The position numbers and the translations under genes were made by a program. The notes beneath the pieces are model-generated. The model saw only the letters and a program-made list of their open reading frames with translations. It had not been told where the DNA came from and searched no databases. Positions 35,279 through 43,651 of a stretch of 45,714 nucleotides of DNA are shown here, in pieces. Each line of letters begins with the position of its first letter. Within the stretch, counting starts at the first letter, position 1. Origin of the DNA: Adlercreutzia sp. ZJ473 (GTDB taxonomy: Bacteria; Actinomycetota; Coriobacteriia; Coriobacteriales; Eggerthellaceae); NCBI RefSeq assembly GCF_013185065.1, contig NZ_JAAVTO010000015.1, positions 1-45,714 of the forward strand. Direction: 5' to 3'.

Positions 35279-36193
35279 GGCGTCGACCGTGGGGTTCCCC
35301 TTGATCACCTCGCGCAGGTTCGCGATGTAGCTCTCGAGAAGCGCGCTCGGCCGGCGCTTGCTGTGCATGATGTAGCCCACCTGCATGCGCGCGGGCGCGT
35401 CAAGCGGGATGGAGACGATGCCCGAGAGCATCTCCTCCGAAAGAACGCCCGTTGAGAGGGTGTATCCGCTGTAATGCGTCAAGAGGTTCGTCAGCGTGCC
35501 GCGGTCGGATATGCGGATGTTCTTCTTGTGCGGGAGGTAGCTGAAGGGCTCTTCGGCGTAGTAGAAGGAGTTCGTGGTGCCCTGCTCGAAGGCGTAGCGG
35601 GGGTAGGGCTCGAGGTCCTCAAGGCGAAGCAGCTCATGCTTTGCCAAAGGATGATTCTCTCCTACGAATACATGTACGTGAGCATTGAACAGGGGGCAGT
35701 ACGTTACCCCCGCGTCTGAGAACGCCTTCTCCAGAACGCGCCGGTTGAATTCGTCCGTGTAGAGGATGCCCGCCTCGCTGCGGAAGGTGCGCACGTCGTC
35801 GATGATCTCGCCTGTCGCGCACTCGCGCAGGATGAAGTCGTATTCCTCGCCGTCGAACTGGTCGGCCGTGTTCATGAACGCCTGCACGCTGAAGTAGTAG
35901 TGCTGGGAGGATATGGCGAGTCGCGCATGGTTGGGGCCGCCTGCCGCGTAGCGCTCCTCGAGCATGTCCGCCTGCTCGATGACCTGGCGGGCGTACCCGA
36001 GCAGCTCCGTCCCGTCGTTCGTCAGCGTGACGCCGCGGTTGCTGCGCGTGAAGATGGTGATGCCGAGCTCGCTCTCGAGCTCCTTGATCGCCGTGGAGAG
36101 GTTCGACTGGGATGCATAGAGGTTGTGAGCTGCGGCGTTGATCGAACCGTACTCGGCAATCGCGATGAGGTAGCGAAGTTGTTGCAGCGTCAT
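35264..36193 (-). CDS. LysR family transcriptional regulator
   Basis: A 309-residue regulator. The N-terminal helix-turn-helix is LRYLIAIAEYGSINAAAHNLYASQSNLSTAIKELESELG (residues 6-44). The effector-binding domain starts near residue 90 (LAISSQHYYFSVQAF). GGGAGAGGAAG precedes ATG 36193; an earlier ATG at 36373 would add 60 residues without family support. It diverges from the paaK-like/oxidoreductase operon, which it most likely controls. Its effector domain is clearly related to the orphan protein encoded at 37815-38468. The 3' end has been duplicated in tandem. Confidence 0.92.
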   Translation of the reverse strand: MTLQQLRYLIAIAEYGSINAAAHNLYASQSNLSTAIKELESELGITIFTRSNRGVTLTNDGTELLGYARQVIEQADMLEERYAAGGPNHARLAISSQHYYFSVQAFMNTADQFDGEEYDFILRECATGEIIDDVRTFRSEAGILYTDEFNRRVLEKAFSDAGVTYCPLFNAHVHVFVGENHPLAKHELLRLEDLEPYPRYAFEQGTTNSFYYAEEPFSYLPHKKNIRISDRGTLTNLLTHYSGYTLSTGVLSEEMLSGIVSIPLDAPARMQVGYIMHSKRRPSALLESYIANLREVIKGNPTVDAYLGD

Positions 36194-36274
36194 GGCTTCC
36201 TCTCCCTGGTGCTTCTCGTTCTTGTTTCTCCCCAAGCGCACGTTCCGCACTGCATGATAAGCGGAGTTATCGGT

Positions 36275-36295
36275 GCGAGCTATTGTATTCGCAAT
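36275..36295. promoter_or_regulatory. Candidate LysR operator
   Basis: Nested inverted repeats GCGA...TCGC (36275-36292) and ATTG...CAAT (36282-36295) lie in the divergent intergenic region. The spacing is compatible with the T-N11-A class. Confidence 0.35.
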
Positions 36296-36474
36296 CTCCA
36301 TAAACCTAGTTATCTGAATTTGAGATATAAAAGCATCGAAACATCGAATGACGGGAAAGGTTGTTCGCTTCATGCTTTCGTGGTTTCATACAACATGCTG
36401 GAAAAACACTGCGAGAGCACGCCTTGGCAGGAGCGCGCCGCGCGGCCCTGCGCGCGAAACAAGAAGGAGAGATC

Positions 36475-37812
36475 ATGGCCAAAGACATCCCCTACGATCA
36501 GAAATACTACGATCCCGAGATCGAGTGCATGCCGCGTCCCGAGCTTGAGGCCATGCAGCTCGAGCGTCTGCAGACAATGGTGAAGTACGCCTACGAGAAC
36601 ACCGTGTACTACAAGCGCTCCTTCGACGAGGCGGGCGTGAAGCCGGAGGACATCAAGACCCTCAAAGACATCGAGAAGTTCCCCTTCATCGACAAGAAGA
36701 CGGAGCGCGAGACGCAGCACGTCGGCAGCTTCTTCGGCGAGATGTGCTCGGTTCCCGAAGAGGAGGTCATCTTCATGGCGACCTCGTCGGGCTCGACGGG
36801 CGTCCCCACGGTGAGCCCCTTCACGCAGGAAGACTTCGACCTGTGGCAGGACACTGAAGCGCGCCTGTTCTGGCAGGCGGGCATGCGCCCGAACGACCGC
36901 TACGTCCACGGCCTGAACTTCGCGCTCTACGTCGGCGGCCCTGACGTCATCGGCGCCCAGCGCCTCGGCGCGCTCGCCATCTGGGTCGGCGCGGTTCCGT
37001 CGGATCGCCTGCTGTTCGTGCTGAAGCAGTACCAGCCAACCGTCATCTGGACGAGCCCCAGCTACGCGTGGACCTTGGGCGAGAAGGCGAAGGAGAAGGG
37101 CTACGACCCCAAGACCGACTTCAGCATCCACACCATCATCGTGGCGGGCGAGCCGGGCGGCTCCATCAAGTCCACGCGCGAGGCCATCGAGAACCTGTGG
37201 GGCGCGAAGGTGGTCGACTTCTTCGGCCTGTCCGACATCTACGGCGCCTGCGCGGCCATGTGCGAGGCGAAGGACGGCCTGCACATCGTGGAGGACCAGA
37301 TCCTCGTCGAGACGGTTGACCCGGCCACGGGCGAGGTGCTCGAGCCCGGCCAGATGGGCGAGCTCGTGTACACCACGCTCATGAAGAAGGCCCGCCCGAT
37401 GATCCGCTTCCGCACGGGCGACATCGGCTACGTGTCCACCGAGAAGTGCGAGTGCGGCCGCACGCTCGCGCGCATCCACGTCACCGGCCGCAAGGACGAG
37501 ATGTTCATCGTCGGCGCCGTGAACGTGTTCCCCACGGACATCGAGTACGTGGTGCGCGCCGAGGAGGGCCTCACGGGCGAGTACTCCATCCGCGTGTACG
37601 ACAAGAACTTCACGACGAAGTACGAGGTCTCGGTCGAGCGCGCGCAGGGCAGCGTCGAGCCTTACGACGTGGTGGCGAAGCGCGTGGAGAACGCCCTCAA
37701 GACGCATACGGGCGTGCGCCCCGCCAAGGTTATCGTGTATGATGCGGGTAAGCTGGGGACCTCGTCCGAGCACAAGGCTTCGCGTTTCATCGACGAAAGG
37801 CAGGCGAAGTAG
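36475..37812 (+). CDS. Phenylacetate-CoA ligase-like AMP-forming enzyme
   Basis: A 445-residue acyl-adenylate-forming enzyme of the PaaK group. The AMP-binding loop is SSGSTGVPT (104-112). Further motifs are VDFFGLSDIYG, RFRTGDIGY and the C-terminal GRKDEMFIVGAVNVFPTDIE. A C-x-C segment (EKCECGRTLARI) typical of PaaK is present, and length is as expected. It should form an aryl- or acyl-CoA from acid, ATP and CoA. Substrate is unknown; phenylacetate or another aryl acid is suggested by family and by the 2-oxoacid oxidoreductase downstream. AAGGAGA precedes ATG 36475. It is the first gene of the operon, 2 bases before the next. Confidence 0.88.
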   Translation: MAKDIPYDQKYYDPEIECMPRPELEAMQLERLQTMVKYAYENTVYYKRSFDEAGVKPEDIKTLKDIEKFPFIDKKTERETQHVGSFFGEMCSVPEEEVIFMATSSGSTGVPTVSPFTQEDFDLWQDTEARLFWQAGMRPNDRYVHGLNFALYVGGPDVIGAQRLGALAIWVGAVPSDRLLFVLKQYQPTVIWTSPSYAWTLGEKAKEKGYDPKTDFSIHTIIVAGEPGGSIKSTREAIENLWGAKVVDFFGLSDIYGACAAMCEAKDGLHIVEDQILVETVDPATGEVLEPGQMGELVYTTLMKKARPMIRFRTGDIGYVSTEKCECGRTLARIHVTGRKDEMFIVGAVNVFPTDIEYVVRAEEGLTGEYSIRVYDKNFTTKYEVSVERAQGSVEPYDVVAKRVENALKTHTGVRPAKVIVYDAGKLGTSSEHKASRFIDERQAK

Positions 37813-37814
37813 CC

Positions 37815-38468
37815 ATGAGCAAGAGCTTTTCCGTTTCAGGACAGCACTATCTGTTTGACGTGCAGACGTTTGCGCAGGTCGTTCTTGCGGCGGGTGGTGA
37901 AGAGTACCACTACGCGCTGTACGACCGCACCACGCAGGGCGTGATCGACGACGTGGTCGCCGGCACGAGCGACCTCGGCGTGATCTTCCAGACGTCCGAG
38001 ACGGCCGACGCGCTGAACGCCGCGCTCGCGGAGGCGGGGTGCGAGTTCCACGAGCTCATCCGCAGCGCGCCGCGCGTGGCGCTGCCGGCGAGCCACCCCA
38101 TGGTGAACGCCGCGAAGCTGACGCTCGACGACATGGCCGACTATCCGTACCTCTACTTCGACCAGGGCCCCGACGCCCCGGCGGCCTTCTTTGAGGAGGC
38201 GCTTGCCGGCGTCCCGCGCGCGAAGTCCATCGCGTGCACTGACCGCGCGTCGCTCTCGGAGCTGATCGTCGCCCTGAACGGCTACACCGTGACGAGCGGC
38301 ATCCTGGTGGGCATCTCCGACGGCGCGTCGCTCAAGACCGTGCCGCTCGACACCGACGTCGACCTGCGTCTGGGGTACGTGACGAAGAAGGGCGCCGTGC
38401 TGTCCGACCTCGAGCAGCGCTTCGTCGAGAAGCTTGAGAAGAACCTGGAGAAGTACGCGCGCTTCTAG
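37815..38468 (+). CDS. Orphan LysR-type effector-binding domain without DNA-binding part
   Basis: A 217-residue protein matching only the ligand domain of the neighbouring LysR. Shared blocks include GQHYLFDVQTF versus SQHYYFSVQAF, GEEYHYALYDRTTQGVIDDV versus GEEYDFILRECATGEIIDDV, DRASLSELIVALNGYTVTSG versus DRGTLTNLLTHYSGYTLSTG, and VPLDTDVDLRLGYV versus IPLDAPARMQVGYI. No helix-turn-helix is encoded upstream in any frame, since the paaK-like gene ends 2 bases before it. It is probably a cytoplasmic dimer with two Rossmann-like lobes. It may bind the operon substrate or pair with the LysR protein; both are inferences. Confidence 0.85.
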   Translation: MSKSFSVSGQHYLFDVQTFAQVVLAAGGEEYHYALYDRTTQGVIDDVVAGTSDLGVIFQTSETADALNAALAEAGCEFHELIRSAPRVALPASHPMVNAAKLTLDDMADYPYLYFDQGPDAPAAFFEEALAGVPRAKSIACTDRASLSELIVALNGYTVTSGILVGISDGASLKTVPLDTDVDLRLGYVTKKGAVLSDLEQRFVEKLEKNLEKYARF

Positions 38469-38516
38469 GCCTCGAGGCTGGTTTGAAGTGGCGAAGTGCT
38501 TTAAGCAGGGGGACCT

Positions 38517-39665
38517 ATGATCGAAGTTCTATGGCATGGCCGCGGCGGGCAGGGCGCGTTCACGGCGGCGCGGCTGCTCGGCGCGGCGGCGTCGATAGCT
38601 GACGGATCGTATGCGCTGGCGTTTCCGTCGTTCGGCCCTGAGCGCCGCGGCGCGCCGATGCGTGCGTTCACCAAGGTCAGCGACGCTCCTATCGGCGATC
38701 GCAGCGCCATCGACTGCGCTGACTACGTGATCTACCTCGACGACACGCTCTTAGACGCGGCGGGCGAAGCGTGGGCGCGCGAGCTCAAGCCAGGCGGGCG
38801 CGTTCTCGTGAACAGCGTCAAGGCGTACGCCGACGAGCGCATCGTCGCCATTGACGCCAACGGGCTGTCGACGGAGGTCCTGGGCCGGGCCATTCCCAAC
38901 ACCGTGTTCCTCGGGGTGCTTTCCGTGTTGTGCGAAAGCGTGAGCGAGGAGCACGTAGTCGAGGCCATTCGCCAGTACATGCCGGCGAAGCTGCATGCGA
39001 AGAACGAGCTCATCGTCGCCGAGGCGCGTCAGCGCGTTCTCGCCCGCGTCGCGCAGGGCGGGCGAGAGGCTGCCGTGGCAGAAGCCAAGGAAGGGGCGGC
39101 CTCCGCGCAAGGATCCGAAGGGCCTGAAGGTTCCGAAGAGCCCGAAGCGTTCGGCACCCCCGGCGCCCCCGACACTCCCGGCGCCCCCAACACCTCCGGT
39201 ATCCCCGCGAATGTTTCACGTGAAACATCGCGCGCTGCAGGCGAAGGCGGGCAGGCGGGCGTTTCCGCCCCCGAAGCTCATGACGTCGTGCGTGCTTGCG
39301 AGCACATCCCCGTGCTGCGCTCCCGCTTCGCCGTCCCGCCGAGCCTCGATCCAGCCGAATACGCGCGCACGACGTGCTATCCCGCAGGGCATCTGGTGGC
39401 GAAGAACGCGGGCTGGCGCAACGAGCGCCCCGTCATCAACGCCGAGGCGTGCACGGGCTGCCTGCAGTGCTACCTCTACTGCCCTGACGGCACGATCTAC
39501 AAGACGGCCTCCGCGGCGGCGCGGGATGAGGACAGCCGCAACGCGCACGGCGCCTTCGCTCCCGTCGCCGTTGACTACGACTTCTGCAAAGGATGCGGCG
39601 TGTGCGTGAGGGCATGCAGGTTCGGCGCCATCCGCATGGTCCCCGAAAGCGAGGCGAACGCCTGA
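38517..39665 (+). CDS. 2-oxoacid:ferredoxin oxidoreductase, fused gamma and delta subunits
   Basis: A 382-residue protein. Residues 1-180 are the gamma domain (WHGRGGQGAFTAARLLG, then AFPSFGPERRGAPMRAFTKV). Residues about 185-250 are a Gly/Pro/Glu linker containing NVSRET, which is encoded by a parS. The rest is a delta ferredoxin domain with two [4Fe-4S] motifs, CTGCLQCYLYCP and CKGCGVCVRAC. The gamma domain contacts CoA, and the delta domain passes electrons to ferredoxin. The stop overlaps the alpha-subunit start (TGATG). Gamma-delta fusions occur in this enzyme family. Confidence 0.93.
   Translation: MIEVLWHGRGGQGAFTAARLLGAAASIADGSYALAFPSFGPERRGAPMRAFTKVSDAPIGDRSAIDCADYVIYLDDTLLDAAGEAWARELKPGGRVLVNSVKAYADERIVAIDANGLSTEVLGRAIPNTVFLGVLSVLCESVSEEHVVEAIRQYMPAKLHAKNELIVAEARQRVLARVAQGGREAAVAEAKEGAASAQGSEGPEGSEEPEAFGTPGAPDTPGAPNTSGIPANVSRETSRAAGEGGQAGVSAPEAHDVVRACEHIPVLRSRFAVPPSLDPAEYARTTCYPAGHLVAKNAGWRNERPVINAEACTGCLQCYLYCPDGTIYKTASAAARDEDSRNAHGAFAPVAVDYDFCKGCGVCVRACRFGAIRMVPESEANA
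39212..39227. promoter_or_regulatory. parS site 17 (inside gamma-delta gene)
   Basis: Perfect 16-mer read in frame as NVSRETS in the flexible linker between the two domains. Confidence 0.92.
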
Positions 39666-40972
39666 TGAAGCGCTTCCTCTCCGGTGACGAGGCCCTGGCC
39701 GAAGGCGTGCGCCTCGCGCGCTCCCAGGTCATCTCGGCCTACCCCATCACGCCGCAGACCGTCGTGGTCGAGCGGCTTTCCGAGATGGTCGAGTCTGGCC
39801 AGCTCGAAGCCGAGTACATCCACGTCGAGTCCGAGCACTCGGCGCTCTCCGCCGCCATGGGAGCCTCCGCCACCGGCGCGCGCACGTTCACGGCGACGTC
39901 GAGCCAGGGCCTGCTCTACATGGCCGAGGTCCTCACCTACGCCGCGGGCGGGCGCTTCCCCATCGTCATGATGAACGCCAACCGCGCCACGGCGCTGCCG
40001 TGGAACATCTACGGCGATCAGCGCGACTCGCTGGCGCTGCTCGACCACGGCTGGATCCAGGTGTACGCGCAAGACAACCAGGAGGCGCTCGACCTGGCCC
40101 TCATGGCCTACGCCATCGCGGAGGACCCGCGCGTGAGCACGCCCTTCATGGTCAACCTCGACGGATTCGCGCTCACGCACACCTACGAGAACGTTGACGT
40201 GCCCGAGCCCGAGCAGGCCGACGCGTTCCTCCCGCCCTATCAGACGAGCAACTGCTTCGACTTCGAGCATCCGGTGAACATGGGCTACTCAGCGGGACCT
40301 GAGTTCAACCGCTACTTCAAGTACGAGGCGCATCGGGCGATGCTCGGCGCCGTCGAGGTGATCGCGGAGGTCGAGCAGCGCTTCGCCGACGTGTTCGGCC
40401 GCCGCTACCCCGGCCTCATCGAAGCCTATCGCACCGAAGACGCCGACGTGGTGCTCGTCACGCTCGGCTCCATAGCCGGCCTCGCCCGCGCGTGCGTCGA
40501 CGAGCGTCGCGCCGCAGGTCAGCGCGTCGGCCTCGTGCGCATCCGCTACATGCGCCCGTTCCCGGCGCGTGAGCTCGCCTGTGCGCTCGCGGGTGCGAAG
40601 GCGGTCGGCGTGTTGGAGAAGGACATCTCGTTCGGCGCCGAGGGCACGGTATTCACCAACGTGAACTCCGCGTTGCAGCAGGCGGCGCTGCCGGTTCCCA
40701 CGCTCAACTTCATCGGCGGCCTCGGCGGCGACGACATCTCGCTCGATCAGATGGAGCGGGTCTTCGCTACGCTCGAAAATGTTTCACGTGAAACATCGCG
40801 CGTGGTGTTCCTCGGCGTCAACGACGCAGGCCTCGGCGAGACGGCGCCGCGCGCCGCGCAACCCGCCGCGTCATCGCGCAGCGCCCAACCCGCCGCGTCG
40901 CCGCGCGCCGCGCAGCCCGTCCCAGCGAACCCCGCGCCAGCAGAAGCCAACGACGCGGAAGGGAGGCGGTAG
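39665..40972 (+). CDS. 2-oxoacid:ferredoxin oxidoreductase, alpha subunit
   Basis: A 435-residue protein. SAYPITPQTVVVERLSEM, then ESEHSALSAAMGASATGARTFTATSSQGLLYM, are the pyrimidine-binding domain of alpha subunits in pyruvate/2-oxoacid oxidoreductases. FIGGLGGDDIS near residue 360 is the usual end. The tail beyond residue 370 is extra: it contains NVSRETS from a parS and three 9-residue Ala/Gln/Pro repeats. With the beta subunit it decarboxylates a 2-oxoacid to acyl-CoA and reduces ferredoxin. The substrate is not readable from sequence. Confidence 0.92.
   Translation: MKRFLSGDEALAEGVRLARSQVISAYPITPQTVVVERLSEMVESGQLEAEYIHVESEHSALSAAMGASATGARTFTATSSQGLLYMAEVLTYAAGGRFPIVMMNANRATALPWNIYGDQRDSLALLDHGWIQVYAQDNQEALDLALMAYAIAEDPRVSTPFMVNLDGFALTHTYENVDVPEPEQADAFLPPYQTSNCFDFEHPVNMGYSAGPEFNRYFKYEAHRAMLGAVEVIAEVEQRFADVFGRRYPGLIEAYRTEDADVVLVTLGSIAGLARACVDERRAAGQRVGLVRIRYMRPFPARELACALAGAKAVGVLEKDISFGAEGTVFTNVNSALQQAALPVPTLNFIGGLGGDDISLDQMERVFATLENVSRETSRVVFLGVNDAGLGETAPRAAQPAASSRSAQPAASPRAAQPVPANPAPAEANDAEGRR
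40780..40795. promoter_or_regulatory. parS site 18 (inside alpha gene)
   Basis: Perfect 16-mer read in frame as NVSRETS in the alpha-subunit tail. Confidence 0.92.
40847..40927 (+). repeat. Three 27-bp repeats in the alpha-subunit tail
   Basis: Units at 40847-40873, 40874-40900 and 40901-40927 encode PRAAQPAAS, SRSAQPAAS and PRAAQPVPA. Confidence 0.7.
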
Positions 40973-40974
40973 CC

Positions 40975-41892
40975 ATGGCGGCCAAGGTCAACGCACGCAC
41001 CATCACCGACGACGAGCTCTTCTTCGGCCACAAGGCCTGCGCCGGCTGCGGCGGCTCGCTCGCCGTCCGCGCCGCCCTCAAGGTGCTCGGCCCCCGCGCG
41101 ATCTGCGCGCTGCCCGCCGGGTGCATGAGCGCCGTGGGATTCAACTTCCCGCAGCTCTGCTTCGCGAACAACGCCATCATCACGCCCTTCGCGGCCACGG
41201 CGGCGGTCCTCTCCGGCATCGAGGCCGGCCTGCGCGCGCAGGGCAAGAAGCCCGAGGATTGCACAGTGGTCGGGTTCGCGGGAGACGGCGGCACGGCTGA
41301 CATCGGCCTCCAGGCGCTCTCGGGCGCCATCGATCGCAACGACGACATCCTCTACATCTGCTACGACAACGAAGCCTACATGAACACGGGCATCCAGAAG
41401 TCGTCGCTCACGCCGTTCGGCGCGAAGACCACCACCACGCCTGCGGGGAAGAACGCGCACGGCTGCCTCACGCAGAAGAAGAGCCTGTTCGAGATCGTGG
41501 CCGCCCACGGCATTCCCTACGCCGCCACGGCGTCCATCGGGTATCTGCCCGACTTCATGGGCAAGGTGCAGAAGGCGGCGTCCATCCGCGGCGCCAAGTA
41601 CCTCCACGTGATCGCGCCATGCCCCACCGGCTGGGGCTGCGGCGTCGACGAGACCGTCGAGATCGCGAAGGAAGTGGTGGACTGCGGCCTGTGGTACCTC
41701 GCGGAGTACGAGGGCCCGCAGGTGAGCGGCGTGCCCGGCGGCAAGTTCACGCTCAACCGCGACCCGAAGGAGTTCACGAGCGTCGCGGCGTACCTGCGCC
41801 GCCAAGGCCGCTTCCGCGCCCTTTCCGACGAGGAGGTTGCCAGCGTGGAACAGGGGCGTGACGAAAAGTGGCGCTACCTGCGCTCGCTCTGA
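40975..41892 (+). CDS. 2-oxoacid:ferredoxin oxidoreductase, beta subunit
   Basis: The 305-residue thiamine-diphosphate-binding subunit. GHKACAGCGGSLAVRAALK has the iron-sulfur C-x2-C. FAGDGGTADIGLQALSGAIDRNDDILYICYDNEAYMNTG is the ThDP motif (GDG...N). SSLTPFGAKTTTTPAGK and PCPTGWGCGVDETV complete the family pattern. It lies 2 bases after the alpha gene. Together the three genes form a full enzyme. Candidate substrates are pyruvate, branched or aromatic 2-oxoacids; the PaaK-like neighbour favours aromatic ones, as inference. Confidence 0.93.
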   Translation: MAAKVNARTITDDELFFGHKACAGCGGSLAVRAALKVLGPRAICALPAGCMSAVGFNFPQLCFANNAIITPFAATAAVLSGIEAGLRAQGKKPEDCTVVGFAGDGGTADIGLQALSGAIDRNDDILYICYDNEAYMNTGIQKSSLTPFGAKTTTTPAGKNAHGCLTQKKSLFEIVAAHGIPYAATASIGYLPDFMGKVQKAASIRGAKYLHVIAPCPTGWGCGVDETVEIAKEVVDCGLWYLAEYEGPQVSGVPGGKFTLNRDPKEFTSVAAYLRRQGRFRALSDEEVASVEQGRDEKWRYLRSL

Positions 41893-41922
41893 CTTCCCAG
41901 CCCACGCCGCGCGACGCGATGG

Positions 41923-41971
41923 TAGAATCAGCGGACGAGCGAGCCTGCGCGCCAAGGGGATGCGCGCAGGC
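41923..41971 (+). promoter_or_regulatory. -10 box and leader hairpin of the symporter gene
   Basis: TAGAAT at 41923-41928 precedes a perfect 10-bp stem (41943-41952 with 41962-41971) around a CAAGGGGAT loop, 40 bases before the ATG. No T-run follows. It may stabilise or regulate the mRNA. Confidence 0.35.
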
Positions 41972-42010
41972 GCTTCGCCCGCAGCTTTGTCGCGCTTAGA
42001 AGGAGGGCTT

Positions 42011-43534
42011 ATGGACTTCGACGCCATGAACGCGATGCTCGTCAACGTCACCGGTGAGATTGACGGCTTCATGTACACCTACATCCTGGTGATCCTGCTG
42101 GTGGCTGTGGGAGTTTGGTTCAGCTTCAAGACCAAGTTCGTGCAGATACGCTACATCAAGGACATGTTCACGCAGCTGCTCGAGAAGAAGCACGTGGAAG
42201 GCGGGAAGTCTATCTCGTCGTTCCAGGCGCTCATGGTGTCGACGGCCAGCCGCGTGGGCACGGGCAACATCGCGGGCATCGCCACCGCCATCGCCACGGG
42301 CGGCCCGGGCGCGGTGTTCTGGATGTGGCTCATGTCCATCATCGGCGCGGCTTCCGCGTTCGTCGAGTCCACGCTGGCGCAGATCTGGAAGGTGCGTGCG
42401 GGCGACGGCGAGTTCCGCGGCGGCCCGGCCTACTACATCCAGCAGGCGCTCGGCAAGCGCTGGCTCGGCATCGTGTTTGCCATCGCGCTCATCCTGTGCT
42501 TCGCCTTCGGATTCAACGGGCTGCAGTCGTTCAACATGGCCTCGGCGCTCGAGTACTACGTGCCCGACTACGCCACCAACGGCACGGCCATCGCGCTCGG
42601 CATCGTGCTCGCGGTGATAACGGCGTTCGTCATCTTCGGCGGCGCGAAGCGCATCAGCATCATCACGTCGATCATCGTGCCGATCATGGCGTTCGCCTAC
42701 ATCGCGCTGGCCGTGTGGACCACGTTCTCCAACATTGGCGAGATTCCCGCGGTGTTCGCGCTCATCTTCGCATCGGCGTTCGACTTCCAGTCGATCTTCG
42801 GCGGGTTCGCGGGCAGCGTGGTCATGCTCGGCATCAAGCGCGGCCTGTTCTCGAACGAGGCCGGCATGGGCTCGGCGCCGAACGCCGCCGCCACGGCAAG
42901 CGTGTCCCACCCGGTGAAGCAGGGCCTCGTGCAGAGCCTGTCGGTCTACATCGACACGCTGCTCATCTGCACGTGCTCGGCCATGATGGTGCTCATCTTC
43001 TACGTGCAGAACCCCGAGGCGGCAACTTCGCTCAACGGCATGCCGCTCGTGCAGATGGCCGTCGACAACGCGGTGGGCGTGGGCGGCATCCACTTCGTCA
43101 CGTTCGCCATCTTCGCGTTCGCGTTCTCGAGCCTCATCGGCAACTACTTCTACGCCGAGAGCAACCTGCGCTTCATCTTCGGCGGCAACAAGGCCGTGCT
43201 GACCGTGTTCCGCGTGCTGTGCCTCGTGGTCATCTTCTACGGCTGCCTGAACAGCTTCGACCTGGCGTGGAACCTGGCTGACATATTCATGGGCTTCATG
43301 GCCATCATCAACCTGGTCACCATCTTGTTTTTGGGCAAGTGGGCCCTGCGCGCGCTCGACGACTACACCGCGCAGCGCAACGCGGGCAAGGACCCGGTGT
43401 TCGTCGCCGACTCCGTGGAGGGCATGCCCGCCACGGAGTGCTGGCATGTCTCCGAGCTCGAGGACGTGGGCCCGAACCCGTTTACCGAGTACCTCGGCGA
43501 GTCCCTCGACGCCGACTCAACCGGCTTGAAGTAG
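42011..43534 (+). CDS. Sodium:alanine/glycine symporter (AGCS family)
   Basis: A 507-residue integral membrane protein with about ten or eleven hydrophobic segments. SFQALMVSTASRVGTGNIAGIATAIATGGPGAVFWMW and KRGLFSNEAGMGSAPNAAATA are AGCS signatures, the latter being the family fingerprint. It takes up alanine, glycine or a related amino acid with Na+. AGGAGG lies 5 bases before ATG 42011. It follows the oxidoreductase operon codirectionally after 118 bases containing a hairpin, so co-function (amino-acid uptake for fermentation) is plausible. Confidence 0.93.
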   Translation: MDFDAMNAMLVNVTGEIDGFMYTYILVILLVAVGVWFSFKTKFVQIRYIKDMFTQLLEKKHVEGGKSISSFQALMVSTASRVGTGNIAGIATAIATGGPGAVFWMWLMSIIGAASAFVESTLAQIWKVRAGDGEFRGGPAYYIQQALGKRWLGIVFAIALILCFAFGFNGLQSFNMASALEYYVPDYATNGTAIALGIVLAVITAFVIFGGAKRISIITSIIVPIMAFAYIALAVWTTFSNIGEIPAVFALIFASAFDFQSIFGGFAGSVVMLGIKRGLFSNEAGMGSAPNAAATASVSHPVKQGLVQSLSVYIDTLLICTCSAMMVLIFYVQNPEAATSLNGMPLVQMAVDNAVGVGGIHFVTFAIFAFAFSSLIGNYFYAESNLRFIFGGNKAVLTVFRVLCLVVIFYGCLNSFDLAWNLADIFMGFMAIINLVTILFLGKWALRALDDYTAQRNAGKDPVFVADSVEGMPATECWHVSELEDVGPNPFTEYLGESLDADSTGLK

Positions 43535-43651
43535 CCGAAGGGAAGGGCGCCCGAACGCCGAGCGCGAATGCGCTGGGGTGGCCGGCGGCGAAGGGAAGGC
43601 GCGCGGGCGCGAGGTAGCTGAAGGCGGCGAAAGGGAAGGGCGCCAGCTCTT
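43535..43651. repeat. Imperfect repeats of a GCGAAGGGAAGGCGC-type unit
   Basis: Three copies of a CGAAGGGAAGG-containing unit occupy the gap between the symporter and cca stop codons. No gene is supported. A terminator function is possible but not evident. Confidence 0.4.

Noticed and set aside
36373-36480. A leader peptide starting MLSWFHTTCWK upstream of the paaK-like gene, suggesting attenuation by aromatic amino acids
   Set aside because: The frame runs on past the paaK start, has no good ribosome binding site, and no terminator/antiterminator pair follows.
41996-43447. Long minus-strand frame opposite the AGCS symporter, and similar frames opposite the oxidoreductase genes
   Set aside because: The sense frames carry clear family signatures. 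The antisense frames are Arg/His/Glu-rich shadows.
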